64,000 nt of DNA from JAXLYE01 sp046351595. GTDB taxonomy: Bacteria; Myxococcota_A; Polyangia; Palsa-1104; JAEUJZ01. Position numbers and translations under genes: made by a program. The first letter of the stretch is position 1; each line of letters opens with the position of its first letter. Where the stretch lies: the NCBI GenBank assembly GCA_046351595.1, contig JAXLYE010000004.1:1-64000 (forward strand). The letters run 5' to 3'. Shown here piece by piece: positions 49,712-58,354 of the stretch. The notes beneath the pieces were generated by a model. It made no database searches. It saw nothing but the letters and a program-made list of their open reading frames with translations, and was not told where the DNA came from.

Positions 49712-51709
49712 TCAGCGACCTGCCGTGGCGGGAATTGCTAGGCTGAGTACGTAGCTGGCTTCGCGCACCATCAGGCCGAGCCGACAGAACTCGCTGAGAG
49801 CCTCGTCGATCTCTTCTACCGGCCAGGGCAGGGCCAGCGATTCCTTGAGGCGCTGCGCCGTCTGCGGACGCTCGCTGCAGGCGATATAGAGGCCTGCCAG
49901 CGGATCCGTAAACGTATACGTTCCAGGCTCGCCGGTGCGCGTGTCTTCGATCTGCAGAAATCCGGGCGCGTGAAAGTAGCGCAGGTAGGGTCGAGGCGGT
50001 GGAGCCACACGGGCCGCACCGGGTTCGGGGTTCGGGAGGTCGCCAAGGTTCCAGGCCCGGCGCCAAGCGTCCAGCGCTTCGTGCAGCCCGCGGTACACGG
50101 AGTCGGGAAGGGATTTATCCAATTTATATTCAAAAAAATAGGCAATTTGAGACAGATCCACGTCTTTTTTGTAAAGGTGGCGGTAAGCTGCAATCGGACG
50201 GACATAGCTTGCAGGAAATGCCTCACGTTCGGTAAATAACGGACTGAATCGCTCCATCCAGATCCGTCCTGCGCCGCCAGCTGGTTCCAGGTGAGCAAGT
50301 CGAGGTAGCAGCGCGATCTGCTCAACGTAGTCCTGCTCGCTCTCACCTGGGAACCCATACAAAAGGTTCCAGCCTACGCGGATTCCGTAATACCGGCACC
50401 AGCGCAAGATATTGATATTCTGAATGCCTTTTACGCCTTTTCGCATTAACGCCAGAACAGGCGAACTCAAGGACTCAATTCCGGGCTGAATGTGTCGAAC
50501 TCCGCCGTCGCGTAAAATGCGTATCTGCGTTCGAGTAAGATTAGACTTTACTTCATAGAAGAACTCAAAATCGACCCCATCTTTGGCTAATTCCGGCAGA
50601 AACGATTGCAGATAATTCATATCGAGGATGTTGTCCACCGCTTCGAACTTGAAACAGCGATAACGGCGCGCCATCTCACTCAGCTGGGCGCGGGTGCACG
50701 CGGCCGACTTCGCGCGGAACTTCATCGTGCTACCGTTCAGCCCGCAGAAAGTGCAGTGGTGTTTGGCTCCCCACCAGCAGCCGCGTGCGCTCTCGAATGG
50801 GAGCTGGACATCCCGTCGGGGAGTCGGCTTGATCAGGCCGAGCTGCTCGCTGCGCTCAAAAAACTCTTCGTACGCCGGGACCGGCAGTTCGTCCATATGC
50901 TCCAGCGGTGGCCGGACCGCAGGGATCGTCGCGCCGGCGAGCGTCTTGCCGCAGACGCCGGGGACGGTATGAAGTAATCGGCCTTCTTGCAATGCGATCA
51001 GGAACTCGGGGAACGCCTGATCTGCTTCGCCCAGAACAGCATAATCAACACAATCGACTGTACGCACCAGCTCGCGACCCATCTCACCTTCAAAGTTGGC
51101 TCCGCCGAATAGTATAATAGTGTTCGGATACTTGCGTTTGATGCGTGTAGCCAAAGCGAAAGAGGCCAGGTTTTGCTGAAAAGTCGATGAGAAGCCAACG
51201 ACTTTGTAAGTGCCCCAGTCGATACTATTCAACATTCGATCTAGATATATGGGAACTGCTTTTTCACGCAGATCGAACAGTTCTTCCAGCGATATCCCTT
51301 CTCGTTCCTTGCTCAACTGTGAAAGAATAGCAAGGTGTTCCTGCACGAACTCGCTGGTAGGCGGCAGCGCTTCGCTACCGAATGCGGCGGCGGCGAACAG
51401 CCAATCCCCGACAAACGCTCGACCGAAGTTGGCTAGGGCTTCGTTCTTGCTCCTGCCAATCTGATGAGCGAAATCGAGGTGAAGGTGGAAGGTCTGAACC
51501 GGAAAGCCATGCGACTCGCCGATCGCCTTCAGCAGACCGAGCTGGATGGAGGGCCGCGCGCTCGAAATGACGGGCATGGATACCAGCGCAACGGAAAGGC
51601 GCGCGCGGGCCTGCCTGGTTTCAGGAAGGAGCAGACCCGGCTCCAGAGAGACGGGGGCCCGAGCGGAGGAGTTCGTCGACTCGCGTAGAACCGGAAGCAT
51701 CTTTGACAT
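49712..51709 (-). CDS. RiPP maturation B12-binding radical SAM C-methyltransferase (rSAM_ocin_1 type)
   Basis: 665 residues, ATG with GAGGACCGCC. An N-terminal B12-binding-like domain (about 40-215, ending in LGEADQAFPEFL) is followed by a radical SAM domain with Cys at 311, 319 and 322 in a C-x7-C-x2-C motif (CWWGAKHHCTFCG). That spacing and the following GLNG-STMKFR fit the RiPP-maturation C-methyltransferase family (TIGR03975) rather than ordinary CxxxCxxC enzymes. A long C-terminal domain (about 500-665) is typical of the family and may bind the precursor. A candidate precursor lies just upstream. GC falls in the middle of the gene, with runs of A/T, suggesting recent transfer. Confidence 0.9.
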   Translation of the reverse strand: MSKMLPVLRESTNSSARAPVSLEPGLLLPETRQARARLSVALVSMPVISSARPSIQLGLLKAIGESHGFPVQTFHLHLDFAHQIGRSKNEALANFGRAFVGDWLFAAAAFGSEALPPTSEFVQEHLAILSQLSKEREGISLEELFDLREKAVPIYLDRMLNSIDWGTYKVVGFSSTFQQNLASFALATRIKRKYPNTIILFGGANFEGEMGRELVRTVDCVDYAVLGEADQAFPEFLIALQEGRLLHTVPGVCGKTLAGATIPAVRPPLEHMDELPVPAYEEFFERSEQLGLIKPTPRRDVQLPFESARGCWWGAKHHCTFCGLNGSTMKFRAKSAACTRAQLSEMARRYRCFKFEAVDNILDMNYLQSFLPELAKDGVDFEFFYEVKSNLTRTQIRILRDGGVRHIQPGIESLSSPVLALMRKGVKGIQNINILRWCRYYGIRVGWNLLYGFPGESEQDYVEQIALLPRLAHLEPAGGAGRIWMERFSPLFTEREAFPASYVRPIAAYRHLYKKDVDLSQIAYFFEYKLDKSLPDSVYRGLHEALDAWRRAWNLGDLPNPEPGAARVAPPPRPYLRYFHAPGFLQIEDTRTGEPGTYTFTDPLAGLYIACSERPQTAQRLKESLALPWPVEEIDEALSEFCRLGLMVREASYVLSLAIPATAGR

Positions 51710-51755
51710 GGCGGTCCTCGTGCTGACAGGTGCGTACGCTCTGGCTACCGAGAAT

Positions 51756-51787
51756 CCGCAGGCCCCTCAGAGCCGGAGGGCCTGCGG
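51756..51787 (-). terminator. Perfect 10-bp hairpin between RiPP precursor and maturase genes
   Basis: CCGCAGGCCC (51756-51765) pairs exactly with GGGCCTGCGG (51778-51787) over a 12-base loop. It lies in the 94-base gap after the precursor gene and before the radical SAM gene. No T-run follows on the minus strand, so it may be an RNA-processing or partial-termination element that keeps precursor mRNA above maturase mRNA, as often seen in RiPP operons. Confidence 0.65.
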
Positions 51788-51803
51788 ACCAGCTCTTTAC
51801 GAT

Positions 51804-52115
51804 CTAGTTACTGACGACTCCCTTCACCTCGAGGTGGATCCTGATCTCGGTGTCGCCCGGGTCTGCATCGCCCGCGTCCCCGACGCCGGCTGCGAAGGCG
51901 CCCCGGAAGCCCGCGGCCAGCGACGCCGGCTTGCCCTGCGTCGAGGCCGGCGCCACGACATCCACGGAGCCCTTGCTGTCCGCGAGCGCCTTCTGGGCCA
52001 AGCCGAAGGTTCCCAGCAGTACTTCGTGCTCATGCGGACTGAAGGTGGAGTGAATCAGTTCCAGCTTCTTGGCGATGCTCTCGATGTCCGTTTTGGTAAC
52101 CAGGATCTTATTCAT
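51804..52115 (-). CDS. Candidate RiPP precursor peptide
   Basis: 103 residues starting MNKILVTKTDIESIAKKLEL; the ATG has AAGGAG six bases upstream. The N-terminal about 50 residues form an amphipathic leader-like helix (IESIAKKLELIHSTF...EHEVLLGTFGLAQKAL). Then comes a Gly/Ala/Asp-rich low-complexity segment (about 68-88) and a short beta-like end (IRIHLEVKGVVSN). This leader-core organisation, next to a RiPP-type radical SAM gene on the same strand, fits a precursor. There is no Cys and no clear double-Gly cleavage site. It could also be a small non-modified protein. C-methylation sites cannot be predicted. Confidence 0.6.
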   Translation of the reverse strand: MNKILVTKTDIESIAKKLELIHSTFSPHEHEVLLGTFGLAQKALADSKGSVDVVAPASTQGKPASLAAGFRGAFAAGVGDAGDADPGDTEIRIHLEVKGVVSN

Positions 52116-52284
52116 GGAGCACTCCTTGATGGGCTCATCCCGCAGGTATTCAGCCTCGCGGTACGAGGCTCTTCCGGCCGGCCTGCGTTTCCGGACACAG
52201 GAACCTACAGCGTTCCGAAAGCTCGGTAAGGAGAGCTGGACCTCGATAGTCATTCAGCTCTGGCCCACCGCAAACTCTGCATTT

Positions 52285-52758
52285 TCAGAGCGGACATCCG
52301 GAACCAAGCGATGCAACTAGCGGGAACAATAGAGAAGTCCCCTGACAAGGAGCGCGATTCCCGACACTGAAGGAACCCTTGTTGCCCTTGCGACGATCCT
52401 CCTTCCTCTTCGCACAGCAGTAGGTCTGGCAAGAGGTAGCAGGGCGAGCCACGTCATCGTCCAGCCCAGGCGAGTACGCACACTTGTACGAGGCGCAGGT
52501 GCCCGCGCGTTTGGCATGGCCAGGCTCGCACACCACCGCGCCCACCTGTCCTGATCGGATGGGCGCGATACACGGGCATGCCCGCCGCGCCCGTGCCAGC
52601 GGACGCGCGGCGGCCGGGCAGCGCGAGCCGTGAGCGGCAGGCACCTGGAGGATGCTGTGCCGAGACAGAGTCGGTGGGGGCTGCTCGCGGCTCGGCTGCT
52701 CCGTACCCGGCCGCCGTTGAGGCAGCCGTCGCGCAGCGGCCGAGGGCGCCCGATGCAT
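52285..52758 (-). CDS. Possible Cys-rich protein coupled to the serine recombinase gene
   Basis: 157 residues. The start ATG overlaps the recombinase stop (TAATG). The N-terminal third is Arg/Pro/Ala-rich and looks non-natural. From about residue 60 there is a Cys-dense region (CPC, CEPGHAKRAGTCASYKC, CQTYCC) with a regular feel. It may be a real small secreted or metal-binding protein whose true N terminus was lost when the recombinase arrived, or it may be a chance frame. Low-moderate support. If rejected, the 52116-52757 stretch holds no other gene that I see. Confidence 0.35.
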   Translation of the reverse strand: MHRAPSAAARRLPQRRPGTEQPSREQPPPTLSRHSILQVPAAHGSRCPAAARPLARARRACPCIAPIRSGQVGAVVCEPGHAKRAGTCASYKCAYSPGLDDDVARPATSCQTYCCAKRKEDRRKGNKGSFSVGNRAPCQGTSLLFPLVASLGSGCPL

Positions 52759-53957
52759 TACAAGAGTGGTTGGCTGGCTCGCTCGCTGCGCTGCGAGTAG
52801 TACCGCTCGAACCGGCCCGCCAGCAGCTGCTGCACTTGCGCCGGCCACCACCGCGCGTGCCCTTTCGGCGTCAGGTAGCCCGCCTCGGTCAGCAGCGTCG
52901 CCAGCCGAGGATATCCAGGCCGCAGGAAGGGTACCCCAGGCTGCTCCTGTTCGTGCGCGCGCTCCAGTCGCGCAAGCAGGTGCTCCAGGTACTTGCGCGG
53001 GCTGAGCAGCTTAGTCTCGGAGCTGCGGCGCAATAAGTCGTACACGCCCTTCGGGGTGAACCTGCGCCCCTTGCAGGGGATCCACCCTTGCTCGTTGAGG
53101 ATCGAGGCGATCTGCTGTCGGCTATGGCCTCGACTCCGCAGCTCGAGGATGCGCTCCTTGACCTCCTCGTCGCTGTGCAGTCGCTGATTGAAGGGACGCG
53201 GCGAGATCCAGCTCAGTCGCAGCTTCAGGTTGTAGATCGTGCTTTTGCTCCACTCCTTCCCCTGCGGCGGCGGCGTTCCCGCGGCGTTGAGCCGCGCCGC
53301 CATCTCCGTGATCCCGATGCCCTGCGCACCCCAAGTGTTGAGCTGCGCCAGCACAGCCTGCTCACCATCGTCCTCGATCAGCACGCGCATCCGCGGGTTG
53401 TCCGGCGCGGGCACGGCCCGTTTCCCATAGGGGACCTTGCCGAAGTGGTAGCCCTGTGCGCGGATGTGGCGGATCGTCTCCCGTGTGCGCTCTCCCGTCG
53501 CCTCCCGCTCCATCTGCGCGAACACCAGCAGGATGCTGACCAGTGCTCGCCCCAGCGATGAGTCGAGCCGGATGGACTCGCGGATAGCGATTAGCTCTTT
53601 TGACCCATCTTTGAAATACCGCTCATACAGTTCGCAGAAGTGCCTGATAGACCGGGACAAGCGGTCAAACTTCAGGACAACCAGCACGTCGGCGTCTCGC
53701 TCCAGGCTGTCCAGCGCCTCCTGCAGCCCGGGTCGCTGATCCCTGGCGCCCGAGAGAACGTCCCTGCACACGCGTGCCAGCCGGTACCCATGGATGGCAC
53801 AGTACTGCTCGATCGCGGCCTGCTGCGCCTCCAGCGACAACCCGTCAGCCGCTTGCATATCGGTAGATACGCGGATATAGCCAACTGCTCGCCTTAACTC
53901 ACTATTTTCTCTCTTCAGGAACCCGTCCGCTGCGGAACGCTTGTTTACTGTTGTCAT
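52758..53957 (-). CDS. Large serine recombinase (resolvase-invertase family), minus strand
   Basis: 399 residues from ATG 53957, which has GAGAGG just before it; an upstream ATG gives a longer form. The N-terminal resolvase domain has the nucleophile in YIRVSTD (S31), then SLEAQQAAI, a DVLVVLKFDRLSRS motif and the helix following FAQMERE. A recombinase domain and a C-terminal coiled region (about 290-370) complete it. There is no zinc ribbon. Such enzymes integrate or excise mobile DNA. It is divergent from a second recombinase gene 86 bases away, with an inverted repeat between them. Confidence 0.93.
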   Translation of the reverse strand: MTTVNKRSAADGFLKRENSELRRAVGYIRVSTDMQAADGLSLEAQQAAIEQYCAIHGYRLARVCRDVLSGARDQRPGLQEALDSLERDADVLVVLKFDRLSRSIRHFCELYERYFKDGSKELIAIRESIRLDSSLGRALVSILLVFAQMEREATGERTRETIRHIRAQGYHFGKVPYGKRAVPAPDNPRMRVLIEDDGEQAVLAQLNTWGAQGIGITEMAARLNAAGTPPPQGKEWSKSTIYNLKLRLSWISPRPFNQRLHSDEEVKERILELRSRGHSRQQIASILNEQGWIPCKGRRFTPKGVYDLLRRSSETKLLSPRKYLEHLLARLERAHEQEQPGVPFLRPGYPRLATLLTEAGYLTPKGHARWWPAQVQQLLAGRFERYYSQRSERASQPLL

Positions 53958-53964
53958 CGCCTCT

Positions 53965-53995
53965 CTCCGTGAGCCCATGTAGGTGCTTCACGGAG
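53965..53995. repeat. Inverted repeat CTCCGTGA...TCACGGAG between the divergent recombinase genes
   Basis: Eight-base perfect arms at 53965-53972 and 53988-53995 with a 15-base centre, sited in the 86-base gap between two divergent recombinase starts. It may be an operator shared by both genes or a recombination core. No second copy was seen elsewhere in the window. Confidence 0.45.
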
Positions 53996-54043
53996 GGGAT
54001 TAATTGGCCTAGGCGTCCCTGAATTCTTCTTATTACGTGCCGC

Positions 54044-55153
54044 ATGCGCACACACCACAGTACAAACGGCACCAAGACGGCGGTCGGATACGTTCGCGTA
54101 AGTACACAGGAGCAAGCCACCGAGGGGGTGAGTCTGGACGCACAACGCGATAGGCTAAGGGCCTATTGCAGGCTTCATGCGATTAAGCTCATCGACATAA
54201 AAGCGGATGAAGGGATATCCGGTAGCACGCTAGACCGTCCAGGTTTGCAAGCGGCGCTACAGATGCTCCGGCGCGGTCGCGCCAACACGCTGATCATTGC
54301 CAAGCTCGACCGGCTCTCTCGGTCGCTCCGCGACGTCTGCACGCTCGTCGAGGAGCTTTTCAGCGACGAGCGGTATCACCTGCTGTCGCTGTGCGGCATG
54401 GTCAATACCCACTCGGCGGCGGGGCGCATGGTGTTGATGAACCTGGCCAACTACAACCAGTTCGAGAGGGAGATGATCTCCGAGCGCACCCGTGACGCGC
54501 TCCAGCACATGAAGGCGCAGGGCGTGCGCCTCGGCCCGGCGCCTTACGGCTACGAGCTGAGCCACGAGGTCGACGACAAAGGACGCCGCGTGCTGGTGCC
54601 GCTGGCAGCCGAGCAGGAAGTCCTGCGCAAGATCGAAGCCATGCGCGCCGATAAGCTGAGTCTGCGCGACATAGCGCGCCGGCTCAACGAGGCCAACATT
54701 CCAGCTCGGCGCGACGGCATCTGGAGAGCGCAGCGGATAAGCATCGTGCTGCAGCGCGAGGGCAAGCACACGGTGCGCCCGACCAAGAAGCCCGGCCCGA
54801 GAATGCCTCTGCGCTACGACCGCGAGGCCGCGACGGCGCGAGCGAAAGAGCTGCGGGCACAGGGGCTGAGCCTGAACAAGATCGGTCAGCGCCTGCGCAA
54901 GGAACGCCTGACGCCCCTGCGCGGCGGCATCTGGCACCCCGCCCAGGTCGCCGAGCTGCTGCGCGGCGCCGAGGCCGGCGACCGCGAGGCGGCAGCGCGG
55001 CGGGCCAGCGAGCTGCGCGCGCAGGGCATGCAGCTCCGCGAGATCGGCGTCCGGCTCGCGGTGGAAGGCTACCAGCCGAAGGACGGCGGCATCTGGCAGC
55101 CCTCCGCCGTGCACGCCCTGCTGGCGAGCGAGGAACTCCCCGCTCAGGGATGA
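54044..55153 (+). CDS. Serine recombinase with repeated C-terminal DNA-binding segments
   Basis: 369 residues. Nucleophile in YVRVSTQ (S20), SLDAQRDRL, LIIAKLDRLSRSLRD and NQFEREMISERTRD show an intact catalytic domain. After the recombinase domain (about 170-245) the C terminus has two similar units of about 40 residues. Each has A-x-ELRAQG-x-x-L-x-x-IG-x-R-L-x-x-E and GGIW-x-P-x-x-V; they resemble tandem helix-turn-helix repeats. The stop overlaps the start of the broken FGE gene (ATGA). It differs from the recombinase on the other side, so the pair is not a simple duplication. Confidence 0.93.
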   Translation: MRTHHSTNGTKTAVGYVRVSTQEQATEGVSLDAQRDRLRAYCRLHAIKLIDIKADEGISGSTLDRPGLQAALQMLRRGRANTLIIAKLDRLSRSLRDVCTLVEELFSDERYHLLSLCGMVNTHSAAGRMVLMNLANYNQFEREMISERTRDALQHMKAQGVRLGPAPYGYELSHEVDDKGRRVLVPLAAEQEVLRKIEAMRADKLSLRDIARRLNEANIPARRDGIWRAQRISIVLQREGKHTVRPTKKPGPRMPLRYDREAATARAKELRAQGLSLNKIGQRLRKERLTPLRGGIWHPAQVAELLRGAEAGDREAAARRASELRAQGMQLREIGVRLAVEGYQPKDGGIWQPSAVHALLASEELPAQG

Positions 55154-55526
55154 CGAAGGCGCTGGAGGACGACTGCGGCGCGGCGACGGCAACCTCCGGC
55201 CCAACCCCAAAGGCCAAGCCAGCCTGGCCTTCTATCGAATGCGAAAGGCTCAACGCACGAGGTAAGAAAAACAAGAAGCCGAACCAGTGGGAGCTGTACG
55301 ACCTGAGCGGGAATGAGTGGGAGTAGACATGGGACGAGTACGGTCCCTACCAAGCTGGCTCCCAGACAGCGCCCCTTGGCCCCTGCTAGGCCGCTCCGTG
55401 CGGGTGTTCCGTGGCGGGTCCTGGGTCTTCGGCGCGTGGGGGACGCGCGTCGCCTTCCGCCTCAGGGCCGAGCCCGGCGACCGCGCCTCGCTCGTGATGT
55501 TTCGTCTCTCGGGGTCTTGCCCTTGA
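55150..55526 (+). pseudogene. Formylglycine-generating-enzyme (FGE-sulfatase) domain remnant
   Basis: The frame from 55150 ends ...KPNQWELYDLSGNEWE then TAG, where the family has GN-x-WEWTWD. In fact the bases after the stop continue TWDEYGPY in the same frame. The next family block, VFRGGSWVFGAWGTRVAFRL, is found in another frame and ends GSCP. So a nonsense change and at least one frameshift split the C-terminal part of an FGE/SUMF1-type domain. The N-terminal catalytic part is absent. The remnant starts inside the end of the recombinase gene, suggesting that recombinase arrival truncated it. Confidence 0.7.
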
Positions 55527-55898
55527 CCCTCTCGCCATTTGGCCCTTTGCCTCAGAAAACCACCCAGGAGGCAGCGAGGGGCGGTCGAAGCTAGGGGGGT
55601 TCGGGGGGCGTGCTGCCCGAGCGCGAGCGGCAGATCCGGCGTGAGCCAGTCAGCGAGGGGAACCCGCGCCAGGTCTACTTCACAGCGGCCGGGCCTGCAC
55701 CCTACAGCCTGCTCACGCTGAGCGCCTGCTTGCTCCATCCTGCGGCGCCTTGGAGCGCGCACTCCTTCTCAATCTTGCGGCGACGCTCGATCACGAAGTC
55801 CTTTCGCGGTGTTCACAGATCGTACTTTTCGAGACGGCTCGACTACGGATACCCTCCTCTTTATTTGCCGATGATCACTGTGTACGAAGGGGGAGCCG
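55527..55898. other. Intergenic region before the zinc-finger/coiled-coil operon
   Basis: 372 bases without a supported gene. The first part is the end of the FGE remnant's decay and the middle is GC-rich without a known motif. The last 90 bases become AT-richer and end in GGGGGAGCCG just before the next ATG. They probably hold the promoter, but no clear -35/-10 pair is visible. Confidence 0.4.
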
Positions 55899-57560
55899 AT
55901 GTATGCAGCCAGGCTGCGCGCGACCCGCTGCATGGGGTGCGGCGGGCCCATGCCGGAAGAGGGCCGCATCGATCGCCGGTACTGCCGCCCAGGATGCCGC
56001 ACGCTGGCCTATCGCATGCGGCTGCGCACGCGCGGGATCGAGCACGGGCCGACCGCGGTGCCGCGCTGGGCAGCGGGCCGGCTGCCGGAGCTCGCGCAGG
56101 CGCTGACGACGCTGGGGCGCGTGCAGGGCAACGTGACGGTGCTGGCACGGCAGATGGAGTGCGAAGAGGCGGCGGTGCGCGCCTGGCTGCTGCGCCTGCG
56201 GGCGCTCGGCGAGGAGCCTCCCGACGTGCCGGTGCCCGAGCCGGAGGTGCGGCTGCGCGTTGAGGCAGACCGGCTGCGCGCGGACCTGGACGAAGCGCTG
56301 GCGCAGCGCAACCAGCTCGACGAAGAGCTGCGGGCGCACAAGGCCCAGTCCTCCGCCGAGATCACGAAGCTGCGCGAAGCGCTGGAGGACACGCGCAAGC
56401 AGACTGCGGCGGCCGAGGATGCGCAGCGTAAGACTGAGCAGGGAGAGCTCGTACGCCTGCGCAGCGAGCTCCTGACGCTCAAGGACGAGCTGCAGAAGAG
56501 AGAGGACAAGCTGCGGGACGCTGAGCAAGAGCGGACCTTGTTGCGCGCCGGGAAAGAGAAGGCGGAGAGCGAGATGCTCTCGCTCCTTGCGGCGAACCGG
56601 CGGTCTGCTCCGGAGACGCAGGATGCCGCCGGTGGGAAGAGAAGGCGCAGCCCGGACAAGCCCGCAGCGACTCAGGCGGTGGACCCTGTGGTGCAGATCC
56701 CTCCCCCGCGACTCGACTTCGATCGGATGAACGAGCAGATCGCAAACATCCGTCGGGGGGTCTGTCTAAACTACCTGGCGGAGGCGCGGGGCCAGGGTCA
56801 GGGAGAGCAGGTGGACTACTGGCTGGCTCGGTACGCTGTGGACATCGCGCAGGCGGCCGAGCTGCTGGGCCGCAGCGTCCTGTTCGAGCGGATGGCACAA
56901 GACGCCGCGGTCTCCGTCGAGCAGGCGGCTCGCCGCGCGCACCAGCAGGTGCTGAAGTACATCCTCACTCCGGGCGCACCTTTTGCCCACGAGTTCAGCC
57001 GCTGGTTCCGGGCGAGCGAAGCGTTCCTGCTCAGGCTGACCACGGCGCTGGTCGAGGCGGTGGATGCGAGATCCTCGACGGATGCGGTGCCGGCGCGGCG
57101 GTTCGCGCAGCATGATCAACCGCGTGCCATGTCTTCTCAGGTGCAGCCCGTCGAGCCTCGGCGAAGCGTTCCCGCAATCGCTGCCCCCTCGCTACCAGAG
57201 TCTGTGATGCCGCGACTCCGCATCGACCCGCTCACCAACTTGATGAGAGACAAGGTCCAGCTCCTGCACAGGCTCGCGGAATATCAAGAGGAACGTGGGG
57301 CGAAGATCACAGGCACGCGGCTGAATCCCCTGAACGAGACTACGCTGCTCGACGCTGCGCGCAACGCGGCTTGTGATGCGCGGCGCGAGTTCTACTTCCG
57401 CTCGCGCGGGATCCTCAGCGAGATCGATCCGAGCTGGGAGGTCGAGGGCGAGCGGCTCGATCCGCGCAGCGAGCAAGCGCTGTTTGGCGAGGTCATGGAG
57501 CAGATCGATCGGCTCAAGAAGGCCGTCGACAAGGTGAAGCCCAAGGGGGATCCATGGTGA
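55899..57560 (+). CDS. Zinc-finger, HTH-like, coiled-coil protein
   Basis: 553 residues with GGGGGAGCCG before the ATG. The N-terminal CMGCGG...RYCRPGCRTLAYRMR (about 11-41) is a C4 zinc finger with the RYC-x3-CR pattern. A helix-turn-helix-like region (about 65-105, VQGNVTVLARQMECEEAAV) follows. A long coiled coil (about 115-235, LRADLDEALAQRNQLDEEL) leads to a helical C-terminal domain of about 250 residues. This plan recalls KfrA-type plasmid proteins that bind DNA and form filaments. The next gene overlaps the end by seven bases. It belongs to a set of finger proteins in this window. Role in partition or regulation is inference. Confidence 0.75.
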   Translation: MYAARLRATRCMGCGGPMPEEGRIDRRYCRPGCRTLAYRMRLRTRGIEHGPTAVPRWAAGRLPELAQALTTLGRVQGNVTVLARQMECEEAAVRAWLLRLRALGEEPPDVPVPEPEVRLRVEADRLRADLDEALAQRNQLDEELRAHKAQSSAEITKLREALEDTRKQTAAAEDAQRKTEQGELVRLRSELLTLKDELQKREDKLRDAEQERTLLRAGKEKAESEMLSLLAANRRSAPETQDAAGGKRRRSPDKPAATQAVDPVVQIPPPRLDFDRMNEQIANIRRGVCLNYLAEARGQGQGEQVDYWLARYAVDIAQAAELLGRSVLFERMAQDAAVSVEQAARRAHQQVLKYILTPGAPFAHEFSRWFRASEAFLLRLTTALVEAVDARSSTDAVPARRFAQHDQPRAMSSQVQPVEPRRSVPAIAAPSLPESVMPRLRIDPLTNLMRDKVQLLHRLAEYQEERGAKITGTRLNPLNETTLLDAARNAACDARREFYFRSRGILSEIDPSWEVEGERLDPRSEQALFGEVMEQIDRLKKAVDKVKPKGDPW

Positions 57561-58321
57561 GCGAGCCGCGGCTGTGTCTCTTCTGCGAGAAGCCCCTGGA
57601 GGAAGGGAGGCGCAAGGACGCCAAGTACTGCCCGAAAGGACGGTGCCGAGGTCGCGCGCACCGCCAGCGCCAGGCCGAGCAGGCCGCGGCCCAGGCGCAA
57701 GCGCCGGCTCCCTCGGCGGCGGCCGTCCTGTCGTGTCCCTGCGGACGGCGCTTCGTGCTGCCGGCGCTCGGCGGGCCGGGCGAGGCGCCGACCGCCGGCT
57801 TGGCCCTTCTGGCTGCGCCGCTTGGGGCTGAAGCCGTCGCGCAAACGGTTCCGAACAGATCGGCGCCTCCAGCGCCCATCAGCGGCCCAGTCACCAGCCC
57901 AGGCCCGAGCCGTTCGGAACCGATCGCGAACGGCTCTGCGGCGGGCCCGCGGGTCGAGCTGCGGACGTGCGAGCTGTTCTTCCTCGACGAGACCGGCCGC
58001 CGTATGCGGTTCTCCGCGGCGGTCCGGCCTGCTGCGGGGGGCGGCTGGCGCGTCCGCAGCCACGCGCAGCCCCAGCTCGGGCTGACCCGCTCGGAGGGTC
58101 ACGGGCTCGGCAGCACACCGGGAGCCTGGTCCACGGAGTTCTGGGCCTGCCAGCCCGAGGACTTTGGCCACGCGCTCGACCTGGCGGTCGTGTATTGGGA
58201 CGACGAGGTGCAGCGCCCAGCCGTCGCAGACGGCGCCCTGCTGCGCGCGGCACTGGGAGCCGACTGGCGCGCTAATCTGTGCGAGCGGGTCGACGGGAAG
58301 GCGGCGACGCCCATCAGATAG
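57554..58321 (+). CDS. Zinc-finger protein with unknown C-terminal domain
   Basis: 255 residues. The N terminus has CLFCEKPLEEGRRKDAKYC then C-RGRAHRQR, the same C4 finger type as the upstream protein. An Ala/Pro-rich linker has a CPCG pair. A C-terminal domain of about 110 residues follows (VELRTCELFFLDETGRRM, FWACQPEDFGHALDLAVVYW). It is translationally coupled to the coiled-coil gene, so the two probably act together. No known family recognised for the C-terminal domain. Confidence 0.7.
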   Translation: MVSEPRLCLFCEKPLEEGRRKDAKYCPKGRCRGRAHRQRQAEQAAAQAQAPAPSAAAVLSCPCGRRFVLPALGGPGEAPTAGLALLAAPLGAEAVAQTVPNRSAPPAPISGPVTSPGPSRSEPIANGSAAGPRVELRTCELFFLDETGRRMRFSAAVRPAAGGGWRVRSHAQPQLGLTRSEGHGLGSTPGAWSTEFWACQPEDFGHALDLAVVYWDDEVQRPAVADGALLRAALGADWRANLCERVDGKAATPIR

Positions 58322-58354
58322 CCAGCCGGGCGCCTACGCACTCAGGCGTGCGGC

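Noticed and set aside
49622..49741. 39-residue peptide with signal-like N terminus ending TCRGGNC
   Set aside because: It has no ribosome binding site and overlaps the end of the radical SAM gene on the other strand; a chance hydrophobic frame is as likely.
57554..58321. Zinc-finger protein considered as a toxin-antitoxin member
   Set aside because: Neither it nor its coupled neighbour shows toxin or antitoxin motifs.
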